This document shows, piece after piece, positions 1-5,187 of a stretch of DNA of 5,187 nt. The stretch comes from an uncultured Prevotellaceae bacterium (lineage in GTDB: Bacteria > Bacteroidota > Bacteroidia > Bacteroidales > Bacteroidaceae): the NCBI GenBank assembly GCA_937892315.1, contig CALAVF010000284.1:1-5187 (forward strand), written 5' to 3'. The notes below the pieces were generated by a model. That model saw only the letters and a list, made by a program, of their open reading frames with translations. It was not told the origin of the DNA and made no database searches. The translations under genes and the position numbers were made by a program. How positions within the stretch are numbered: position 1 is the first letter of the stretch; each line of letters starts with the position of its first letter.

Positions 1-503
1 CACCAGTCCTCTATTTCAGCCTGCACTTCGGGGTCGCCACCTTCGACTACACCCGTGATGACAGCCGAACGCTTGCCTGCACGATTCAAGTCTGCCACCA
101 TTTCGCCGATAGCACCGCAAGCATACAGTTCTCCCAACCACGTCGGGATGTCTGTCTTTGCATAGTCTGGAGCCAACTTTTTCTGCACATTCACAATCAC
201 CACTGGCACATCGAGGTCACGCACTGCAGGCAACATATTGTAAGAAGTACAATACGTCAACATCTGCAGAATGACGAGGTCAACATCTGCCGCACGGAAC
301 TTGTCGCCAGCAGCCATCGACTGCTCTTTGGTGGTCACCATACCACCGTCCACAATCTCGATAGTATCGGGCAATGTCTTCTTGAAAGCGTCATATTGTG
401 CCTCAAACTCAGGCACAAGTTGTGGAAACTGTGGAAGATAGGCTTGCAAAGCGATGGAGAATACACCCACTCTCGCCTTGGTCTCTACTAATGGTTTACT
501 CAT
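1..503 (-). CDS. Sugar isomerase of the L-arabinose/L-fucose isomerase fold, N-terminal part (gene runs off the left edge)
   Basis: About 167 codons from the ATG at 503 remain open to the window edge. The protein begins MSKPLVETKARVGVFSIAL and shows alternating beta/alpha segments: a first strand (VGVFSIAL), then DTIEIVDGGMV, ADVDLVILQMLTYCTSYNML, VPVVIVNVQ, a GELYACGAIGEM helix and RSAVITGVVEGG. This order resembles the N-terminal Rossmann-like domain of L-arabinose isomerase (AraA) and the wider L-fucose/L-arabinose isomerase family, which interconvert aldoses and ketoses in the cytoplasm. The metal-binding and catalytic residues lie beyond the edge, so substrate cannot be judged. It follows the kinase gene in the same direction, very likely one operon. 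An in-frame ATG at 536, only 3 bp after the kinase stop, would add 11 residues (MNKLANNTERT). I chose 503 because the family normally starts close to the first strand and a purine-rich AGAAAGAA precedes it. Fold family is fairly sure; exact reaction is not. Confidence 0.75.
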   Translation of the reverse strand, partial: MSKPLVETKARVGVFSIALQAYLPQFPQLVPEFEAQYDAFKKTLPDTIEIVDGGMVTTKEQSMAAGDKFRAADVDLVILQMLTYCTSYNMLPAVRDLDVPVVIVNVQKKLAPDYAKTDIPTWLGELYACGAIGEMVADLNRAGKRSAVITGVVEGGDPEVQAEIEDW

Positions 504-539
504 AGTTCTTTCTGTATTATTCGCTAATTTGTTCATTTT

Positions 540-2012
540 CTATTTTGTCGTTGTCACTTGCAGATAGCGTTCATACGCTTCATCCCATGCCTCCGTATCC
601 TTGGGCAAGTACGTATTCTGCTCAATGGAGTCGGCGATGATTTTTCTCATTTCGAACATGTCGTTCACCAGTCCGGCAGCCTTGGCTTGCAGCATGATGT
701 TTCCGATGGCAGTACCCTCTACAGGGCCTGTCACCACTGGCATACCAATACTGTTTGCCGCCATCTGCATCAGATAGCCATTCTTCGAACCGCCACCAAT
801 CACATGCAGTTTTTCAATCGCAAACGGAGCCATATCCTTCAGATAACCAATCACCTGACGATAACGCATCGCCAAACTCTCAAAGATGCACCTTGCCATC
901 GCCTTGTAGCCCTGAGGCACAGGCTGTCCCGTCTTCCGGCAATAGTTTTGAATTGCCTCTACCATACTGGTCGGATTCGCAAAGTCTGGGGCATCAGGGA
1001 AGATGAAACTCTGGAAAGCAGGAGCCTCCATACTTTCCTTGTTGATTTGGTTCACATCAGCAGGGGCATCCGTCCACTCCTTTCTGCAACGCTCCAGCAG
1101 CCACATCCCACAGATATTCTTCAAGAAACGTGTCGTGCCTTCGATACCACCTTCATTCGTGAAATTATACTCAAAACTCTTCTTCGAGATGATGGCATCT
1201 TTCGTCTCAATGCCCAGCAACGACCACGTGCCACAACTCAGATAAGCGAACCGCTCATTCTGAGCAGGCACAGCAGCCACAGCAGCACCCGTGTCATGTC
1301 CTGCCACAGCCACAACCGGCACAGCACCCAAACCCGTCATCTTCTGCACTTCAGGAGTCAGCACACCCACCTTCTCGCTTGGGTTCACATAACGTCCGAA
1401 CTGACTCTCCTTCAATCCTATCACCTCTATCAGTTCTGGGTCAATCTTCTTCGTTCGAGGGTCAAGGAACTGACTTGTTGACAAGATGGTGTACTCACAC
1501 ACCGCCTCTCCTGTCAGCATATACATCAGCGCATCAGGCACAAACAGAATCTTATCTGCAACCTCCAGTGCCGAGTCATGGTTTTTTCTCAACGTCGAAA
1601 GTTGGAAGAGCGAGTTGATCTGCATAAACTGAATGCCCGTCTTCTCATACACCTTCTCCTTCGGCACCAACTTGAAATATTCCTCCATCGCTGTGTCCGT
1701 ATGCGGGTCGCGGTAGCAGTACGGATTCCGCAGCACACCGCCGTCCTTGCCAATAAACACAAAATCCACGCCCCAGGTATCAATGCCGACAGAAGCAATC
1801 TCTATCTTCTCGTCAGCCACCACCTTCAGACCGCGGATAATCTCTTTGTACAGGGCAAAGATGTCCCAGAAGAAATGCCCACCAGTTTCGATAATATGAT
1901 TAGGGAAGCGAGTCAATTCCCGCTGCTCCAATTTACCGTCCACAATCGAGCCAAGAATGGTACGCCCACTCGTTGCACCCAAGTCCACGGCAAAAAAATG
2001 TGAGTTTGCCAT
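540..2012 (-). CDS. rhaB: Rhamnulokinase (FGGY carbohydrate kinase family)
   Basis: A complete 490-residue protein, almost the length of E. coli RhaB (489). RhaB phosphorylates L-rhamnulose at C1 with ATP in the cytoplasm, the second step of L-rhamnose breakdown. The FGGY landmarks are in order: phosphate-binding DLGATSGR at 10-17, GIDTWGVDF at 76-84, YRDPHT at 100-105, TGIQF at 125-129, AGHDTG at 237-242 with D240 as the expected catalytic base, GTWSL at 261-265, TNEGG at 285-289, KNICGMWLL at 298-306, ARCIFESLA at 373-381, the nucleotide-site GGGSKN at 406-411, and EGTAIGN at 432-438. Several of these are RhaB-specific rather than general FGGY. A TTG eight codons upstream is in frame, but the ATG at 2012 places the first strand at the usual distance and is preferred. 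The isomerase gene follows within 36 bp and the GH51 gene lies about 150 bp upstream on the same strand. No perfect promoter is seen in front, so transcription may come from the GH51 side. Related ketose substrates cannot be excluded. Confidence 0.92.
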   Translation of the reverse strand: MANSHFFAVDLGATSGRTILGSIVDGKLEQRELTRFPNHIIETGGHFFWDIFALYKEIIRGLKVVADEKIEIASVGIDTWGVDFVFIGKDGGVLRNPYCYRDPHTDTAMEEYFKLVPKEKVYEKTGIQFMQINSLFQLSTLRKNHDSALEVADKILFVPDALMYMLTGEAVCEYTILSTSQFLDPRTKKIDPELIEVIGLKESQFGRYVNPSEKVGVLTPEVQKMTGLGAVPVVAVAGHDTGAAVAAVPAQNERFAYLSCGTWSLLGIETKDAIISKKSFEYNFTNEGGIEGTTRFLKNICGMWLLERCRKEWTDAPADVNQINKESMEAPAFQSFIFPDAPDFANPTSMVEAIQNYCRKTGQPVPQGYKAMARCIFESLAMRYRQVIGYLKDMAPFAIEKLHVIGGGSKNGYLMQMAANSIGMPVVTGPVEGTAIGNIMLQAKAAGLVNDMFEMRKIIADSIEQNTYLPKDTEAWDEAYERYLQVTTTK

Positions 2013-2032
2013 ATTTAGGTTCCGCAAATTGC

Positions 2033-2163
2033 TCAACTTCTTTGTAGTGAAGTAGTTAAGTAGTTATCGCGTCGCTCAATAGTTAAGCCAAATGTTATGC
2101 CTTTTGGCAAGGTATCGGCTTAACTACTTAACTACCGACTACTTAACTACTTCAGAAAGTTGA
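2033..2163. repeat. Nested inverted repeat filling the GH51-kinase intergenic gap
   Basis: The main arms are 2048-2064 (TGAAGTAGTTAAGTAGT) and 2138-2154, a perfect 17-bp inverted repeat. Inside lies a second perfect 10-bp pair, TAGTTAAGCC at 2080-2089 with 2117-2126, and at the tip a 4-bp stem TGCC-TTTT-GGCA at 2098-2109. Outside, TCAACTT at 2033-2039 can pair with AAGTTGA at 2157-2163 across a bulge. The arms are built from an 8-base unit, TTAACTAC, seen at 2120, 2128 and 2143, and in reverse complement (GTAGTTAA) at 2052. Transcript through it could fold into a long rod-like hairpin. No run of T follows on either strand, so it is not a standard intrinsic terminator. It could be an RNA-processing or stability element between the two genes, or a dispersed repeat. 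Confidence 0.85.
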
Positions 2164-2165
2164 AT

Positions 2166-4202
2166 CTATTTCTTTATCTTATATATATAGAATGTACGCG
2201 TGGGTACGGTCACGTTCTGAGCAGGGGCGGTGACGGTGAGCGAGGAGGTCTTGGGAACAATCTTCTGAGGCTCCTCGATGGTGTTCTCTGCCGTGAGTTC
2301 GTCGCTGTGGAACGTGATGAGTTGAGCAGCGTGGTCACCCTTCATGCCTTTGAGGTTGAGGGTCACGCTCTGTGGCTGGTCGCTGGTGTTGATGACCTTG
2401 ACGATGACTTCGCCAGCGTTCTTGTCGAAGACTGCGGAAGCGAAGAGACCGTCCTGGTCGGGATTGCCTGCCACGGGCTTGCCGTTCATGGTGAGTGTGA
2501 GCATGTTGGTGCCCTTGTTGAGCGAGTAGAGTTGCTGCACATAGTAAGAGCAGGAGTTGAACTTGTTGAGGTTGTCGTACCAGATGGCATCGGGACGCCA
2601 CTGCCAACCGTCAACATGGGCGAAGAGAGGTGCGTAGGTTGCCATCTCGACCACGTCGGCATTACGCTCCAGGCCTGTCATGAAGGCGGCTTCCATCAGT
2701 GCGGAGTTGAAGTGGTTCCACTTCTTGCCTGTGCCATGACAAGCGTATTCGCCTGCAAACACCTTGGGGGCACCCTTGCCACGCTTGTAGTTGTCGTAGC
2801 GGTTGGCACCACAGTTCTCGCCATAACGCTTCTTGGCATCAGGGGTGCCAAGGAACCATGCCTCGTTGCGGTAGAAGTGCTCGTCGTAGAGATCCACCTT
2901 CAGTTCAGCCATCTTGGGCTGCAACATGTCGAACTTGTCGCCCTCGGAGTCGGGACCAGTTGTGCCGATGTACTTGATTTCGGGATGCACCTTGCGAACG
3001 GCATCGAGGAAAATCTTGAGTCGCTTGGTGAAGACAGGATTGTCTTTGTAGTCCCACTGCTCGTTGCCGATGCCCACATACTTGAGGTTGAACGGCTCGG
3101 GGTGTCCCATGTCGGCACGGAGTTTCGCCCACTGGTTCTTGGCGGGGTCGCCGTTGGCAAAGTCGATGAGGTCGATGACATCGTCGATGTAAGGCTGCAA
3201 CTGGTCGATAGGCACGTGTACCTCGTCCTCCTTCTTGCCACGCGTGATGTCATTCTGGAACTGGCAGGAAAGACCCACGCTGAGCACGGGCAGTGGCTCT
3301 GCACCGATTTCCTCAGAGAGTTGGAAGAACTCGAAGAAGCCGAGTCCGTAACTCTGGTAATAGTCGGGGAAATAGCGGTGTGTGAAGGTGTAGTGCCAAC
3401 GGTTTTCGTTCAACGGACGGTTCTCCACAGGACCTACGGTGTTCTTCCACTGGTAGCGAGTGGCGAGGTCGGTACCCTCGACGATGCAACCGCCCGGGAA
3501 GCGGAAGATGCCCGGCTTCAACTGCTCCAGAGACTCTGCCAAGTCCCTGCGCATACCGTTCTCATGCCCCTTGTAGGTATCTACAGGGAAGAGGCTGACG
3601 TGCTCCACATCGGTGGCAACCTTGCTGTCTGCCCACACACGGAGGTGTGCCTTGGCGAAAGTTCTCTTGGGCTTGATGATGGCAGTATATTTTTTCCACT
3701 CCTTACCACTCACTTCCACACCTACGTTGCCCAGTTTCTGGTCGTCGCCCATCGTGGCGTTATCCACCAGGTCAATCCAAATCTTGGCTGTGCCGCCATC
3801 GGGAACACGTGCCCACACCGAGAAGCGATACTCTTCGCCACCCTTCACGCCCATGCCGAAGAAACCACGGTTCTCAATCATGGTATATTTGTCGGTGTGG
3901 CCAGAAGGAGCCAAACGTACATAGTGAGGATTCTTGTTGAAGGGGCCATCATCCTTCAGGGTCACATTGCCGGAGATGTCCCAGCCTGCAAAGTGGTTGG
4001 GGAACTCGAAGGAACGGTTCATCACCAGTTCGCCATACAGACCGCCATCGGCGGCATAGTTGATATCCTCGAAGAAGATACCGTACATGGTTGACGGAAT
4101 CGCGCCCCCCACCTTCGCCGTGTTCACGTCGAGCGTGTGGGTCTGAGCCGTCATGCCAGCGGCAAGAGCGAGTGCCGCAAACAAAGTGCCAAATCTTTTC
4201 AT
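2166..4202 (-). CDS. Secreted GH51 alpha-L-arabinofuranosidase with N-terminal carbohydrate-binding-like domain
   Basis: The 678-residue protein would remove terminal alpha-L-arabinofuranosyl units from arabinan, arabinoxylan or arabinogalactan fragments. Residues 1-20 (MKRFGTLFAALALAAGMTAQ) form a signal peptide with no lipobox cysteine, so it is probably periplasmic. The GH51 opening motif GIFFEDINYAADGGLYGEL is at 41-59. Residues about 72-206 resemble a CBM4/9-type beta-sandwich inserted before the barrel. RFPGGCIVEG is at 234-243. The general acid/base is predicted to be E381 in GIGNEQWD (377-384), and the nucleophile E485 in FAGEYACHG (482-490). DEHFY lies at 440-444. A C-terminal beta domain of the arabinofuranosidase type follows, to FYIYKIKK. 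The reading frame stays open upstream to 4670, but those 156 extra residues run through the intergenic region and antisense to the antitoxin gene. The signal peptide fixes the ATG at 4202. It leads the kinase and isomerase genes. GH51 also includes some endoglucanases, but the motifs and context favour arabinofuranosidase. Confidence 0.93.
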   Translation of the reverse strand: MKRFGTLFAALALAAGMTAQTHTLDVNTAKVGGAIPSTMYGIFFEDINYAADGGLYGELVMNRSFEFPNHFAGWDISGNVTLKDDGPFNKNPHYVRLAPSGHTDKYTMIENRGFFGMGVKGGEEYRFSVWARVPDGGTAKIWIDLVDNATMGDDQKLGNVGVEVSGKEWKKYTAIIKPKRTFAKAHLRVWADSKVATDVEHVSLFPVDTYKGHENGMRRDLAESLEQLKPGIFRFPGGCIVEGTDLATRYQWKNTVGPVENRPLNENRWHYTFTHRYFPDYYQSYGLGFFEFFQLSEEIGAEPLPVLSVGLSCQFQNDITRGKKEDEVHVPIDQLQPYIDDVIDLIDFANGDPAKNQWAKLRADMGHPEPFNLKYVGIGNEQWDYKDNPVFTKRLKIFLDAVRKVHPEIKYIGTTGPDSEGDKFDMLQPKMAELKVDLYDEHFYRNEAWFLGTPDAKKRYGENCGANRYDNYKRGKGAPKVFAGEYACHGTGKKWNHFNSALMEAAFMTGLERNADVVEMATYAPLFAHVDGWQWRPDAIWYDNLNKFNSCSYYVQQLYSLNKGTNMLTLTMNGKPVAGNPDQDGLFASAVFDKNAGEVIVKVINTSDQPQSVTLNLKGMKGDHAAQLITFHSDELTAENTIEEPQKIVPKTSSLTVTAPAQNVTVPTRTFYIYKIKK

Positions 4203-4257
4203 ACAGTCAGTAATGTAGGTTTTTATGGTTAGTAATGCATTTACTGAGGTAACGGAT

Positions 4258-4266
4258 GCAAAGATA
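4258..4266 (-). promoter_or_regulatory. Candidate -7 promoter element for the GH51 gene
   Basis: On the minus strand this reads TATCTTTGC, a full match to the Bacteroidota -7 consensus TAnnTTTG. It lies 55 bp before the ATG at 4202, giving a leader of roughly 50 bases. No TTTG is present at the expected -33 spacing (the sequence there is CCAA-rich), so this promoter may be weak or need an activator. The -33 region would fall on the -33 box of the opposing promoter at 4286-4318. Confidence 0.5.
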
Positions 4267-4285
4267 AGAAAAAAGTTTGTGATTC

Positions 4286-4318
4286 TTTGGTATTTCATGA
4301 AAAATCGTGTAATTTTGC
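4286..4318 (+). promoter_or_regulatory. Bacteroidota-type promoter for the toxin-antitoxin module
   Basis: TTTG at 4286-4289 and TAATTTTGC at 4310-4318 are separated by 20 bases, matching both boxes and the spacing of the Bacteroidota vegetative promoter (TTTG, about 19-21 bases, TAnnTTTG). Transcription should begin near 4324, leaving a leader of about 45 A-rich bases before the antitoxin ATG at 4368. The -7 box overlaps a perfect 10-bp palindrome TTTTGCAAAA (4313-4322), which could serve as an operator for self-repression; that role is inference. Confidence 0.65.
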
Positions 4319-4367
4319 AAAAACAAAAAGCAAAAGAGATATCGTTTAGCAAATTAAAGAAGATTCT

Positions 4368-4706
4368 ATGGATTATCAAGAACTGCTCGAACAGACGGAA
4401 GAACAGGAAAATAAAGTTTCCGAACCGTATGCGATAGAGTATCTGCCATCTCATCATCGTATGCGACTTGCTCAAACATCTTCTGTGGCACAGCGTCGTT
4501 ATGACAATGCCCAGGCGTTTGCCCGTCAACATTTCGACCCACAATTTGTGCAGCAACTTGAGTCTGAAAACTTTTTGTTGGATGCTGCTTGTGCCAATGA
4601 CGATGCTGAGGAGTTCAAGGATATAGAGCGAATGTTTGTGGAATCTGAAGCCTCTGGCAGTTATTCTCAAGACGAGGTCGAAAAAATTTTCTCGGTATGG
4701 ACTTGA
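4368..4706 (+). CDS. Small acidic protein, probable antitoxin partner of the RelE/ParE-type toxin
   Basis: The 112-residue protein has no domain I recognise by sequence. It is strongly acidic (about 24 Asp/Glu against 9 Lys/Arg) and mostly helical in appearance, with a Glu/Gln-rich start (residues 4-15), a Gln/Arg-rich middle (36-64) and an acidic stretch at 78-87. The C-terminal segment SGSYSQDEVEKIFSVW (96-111) resembles the toxin-binding tails of RelB/ParD-like antitoxins, which often carry a G-x-[SY]-x-x-E-V pattern. I see no ribbon-helix-helix, HTH or AbrB signature, so the DNA-binding part, if any, is unidentified. The case for antitoxin rests on position: it lies directly upstream of the toxin gene, overlaps it by 10 bp (ATG at 4697, stop at 4704-4706), and both follow one promoter. 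The start at 4368 is the first ATG after the promoter and is preceded by the purine-rich AAAGAAG. The coding sequence is AT-richer than the sugar genes beside it, hinting at separate ancestry. Confidence 0.75.
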   Translation: MDYQELLEQTEEQENKVSEPYAIEYLPSHHRMRLAQTSSVAQRRYDNAQAFARQHFDPQFVQQLESENFLLDAACANDDAEEFKDIERMFVESEASGSYSQDEVEKIFSVWT

Positions 4707-4990
4707 GAAACCTTGTCTGGAGCAAACGTGCTGTCGAAAAATTCAATCGACAAATGTTCTGGTATAAAGTGAATGGCTTGAATACGGCCGCTCATTCTTT
4801 TATGCAAAACATACAAGAGACCGTTCAAACGATTCAAAGGATGCCTGCAATTGGAAAAATCGAGAAACAGACATCTCGAAAAATATACGCGTCCTTCCCC
4901 AGTCACCGACTATGCAGAGTCTATTATTGGTACGATGAAACAACTGTTTTTATTGCCAACTTGAGATTCACAAAAACAGAGGAATCGTAA
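4697..4990 (+). CDS. RelE/ParE-family toxin of a type II toxin-antitoxin system
   Basis: This 97-residue basic protein has the layout of the RelE/ParE fold: a first strand ending in VWSKRAVEKF (7-16), two helices (about 11-24 and 28-49), the conserved turn MPAIGK (49-54), then an antiparallel sheet covering RKIYASFPSHRLCRVYYWYD (61-80) and ETTVFIANLRFTK (81-93). Family members either cleave mRNA at the ribosome (RelE type) or poison DNA gyrase (ParE type); sequence alone does not decide which. The helix pair and P-x-I-G turn look more ParE-like. Candidate functional residues are R71, R74 and R90. Length is normal for the family and the frame is intact. Its start overlaps the antitoxin gene by 10 bp, a common arrangement that couples translation so that antitoxin is made first. 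No clear terminator follows the stop. Confidence 0.85.
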   Translation: MDLRNLVWSKRAVEKFNRQMFWYKVNGLNTAAHSFMQNIQETVQTIQRMPAIGKIEKQTSRKIYASFPSHRLCRVYYWYDETTVFIANLRFTKTEES

Positions 4991-5020
4991 AGTAAAGCCT
5001 CAAACACAATCTTTCTTTTT

Positions 5021-5053
5021 GCAAAAATAGCGACAGAAAAGTGTGACCCTCAA
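5021..5053 (-). promoter_or_regulatory. Possible minus-strand promoter pointing into the toxin gene
   Basis: On the minus strand, TATTTTTGC (5021-5029) matches TAnnTTTG, and TTG (5051-5053) lies 21 bases upstream. A transcript from here would start near 5015 and run antisense to the toxin and antitoxin genes. The -33 box is only TTG and the -7 box sits in an A/T-rich palindrome (TTTTTGCAAAAA, 5016-5027), so a chance match is quite possible. Confidence 0.2.
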
Positions 5054-5066
5054 TGTTCACTCAAGT

Positions 5067-5187
5067 CTCTCACCCGTGTCTTGCTAACTCTGTTGCCAAT
5101 GTCTTCCTCGCCCTCATGCCCGTCATCTCGGGCGGCTGTGTTCCGTGTCTTCCGAGTTCTCATGCCCGTATCTTGCTCCGCCTCTTG
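5067..5187. repeat. Degenerate 46-bp tandem repeat, cut by the right edge
   Basis: Three related blocks recur at exact 46-base steps: CTCTCACCCGT at 5067-5077, CTCATGCCCGT at 5113-5123 and CTCATGCCCGT at 5159-5169. Similarity continues outside the core: TGTTGCCAATGTCTTCCTCG (from 5091) aligns with TGTTCCGTGTCTTCCGAG (from 5139), and GTCTTGCT at 5078-5085 aligns with ATCTTGCT at 5169-5176. The block is C/T-rich on the plus strand and unlike the A/T-rich stretch just before it. The period is not a multiple of three, so a repeated protein is unlikely. More copies may lie beyond the edge. Confidence 0.6.

Noticed and set aside
558..1481. 307-codon plus-strand frame opposite the kinase
   Set aside because: It is antisense to the rhamnulokinase, His/Arg/Ser-rich with no domain pattern, and conflicts with conserved FGGY motifs on the other strand.
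2013..2036. Upstream TTG start for the kinase (eight extra residues)
   Set aside because: The ATG at 2012 is the stronger start codon and gives the family's usual N-terminus; the TTG lies inside the outer arm of the inverted repeat.
2013..2165. Separate promoter for the kinase gene
   Set aside because: The best minus-strand candidate (AACATTTG near 2094) misses the first T of TAnnTTTG and has no -33 box at the right distance.
2160..4094. A 644-codon open frame on the plus strand, antisense to the GH51 gene
   Set aside because: It mirrors the GH51 coding frame, is Val/Leu/Glu-rich in the way antisense translations of biased codons are, has no recognisable motifs, and the minus-strand frame carries clear catalytic motifs and a signal peptide.
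4330..4350. Possible operator dyad around GATATC in the toxin-antitoxin leader
   Set aside because: Only about half the positions are symmetric, no better than expected in A/T-rich sequence.
4203..4670. 156-residue N-terminal extension of the GH51 frame
   Set aside because: The extension has no domain, runs through the promoter region and antisense to the antitoxin gene, and would bury a good signal peptide inside the protein.
4667..4906. 79-codon minus-strand frame opposite the toxin gene
   Set aside because: It is antisense to the well-supported toxin, has no recognisable features, and is best explained as a shadow frame.
5118..5133. GCCCG-TCATCT-CGGGC hairpin as a terminator
   Set aside because: The stem is only 5 bp, no T-run follows on either strand, and it falls inside the 46-bp repeat, so it is probably incidental.

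Overview
The window looks like a carbohydrate-use locus of a Bacteroidota bacterium, most likely a gut or rumen Prevotella/Bacteroides relative. Three things suggest this: the RhaB-type kinase and secreted GH51 enzyme are of the sort seen in that phylum, starts lack strong Shine-Dalgarno sequences, and promoter-like elements fit the Bacteroidota TTTG / TAnnTTTG pattern rather than the sigma-70 consensus. The species call is inference.

Layout. The left four fifths is a minus-strand gene series read right to left: a secreted GH51 alpha-L-arabinofuranosidase (2166-4202), a RhaB-type rhamnulokinase (540-2012), and the N-terminal third or so of a sugar isomerase of the L-arabinose/L-fucose isomerase fold (1-503), which runs off the left edge. 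The kinase-isomerase gap is 36 bp or less. The GH51-kinase gap is about 150 bp and is almost filled by a nested inverted repeat (2033-2163) that could fold into a long RNA hairpin between the two genes.

Divergently on the plus strand lies a two-gene toxin-antitoxin module: a small acidic antitoxin-like protein of unrecognised family (4368-4706) overlapping by 10 bp a RelE/ParE-type toxin (4697-4990). The shared 165-bp region (4203-4367) holds a well-matched promoter for the module and a -7-type element for the GH51 gene, so close that the two promoters probably overlap. Beyond the toxin gene, 4991-5187 has no convincing gene but contains about three degenerate copies of a 46-bp repeat, cut by the right edge.

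How the genes work together. The GH51 enzyme would release L-arabinose from arabinan or arabinoxylan fragments in the periplasm. The isomerase and kinase would convert an aldose to a ketose and then a ketose phosphate in the cytoplasm. Which sugar they act on is uncertain: the kinase looks like a rhamnulokinase, while the isomerase does not look like the usual RhaA/RhaI. The toxin-antitoxin pair is probably an unrelated passenger.
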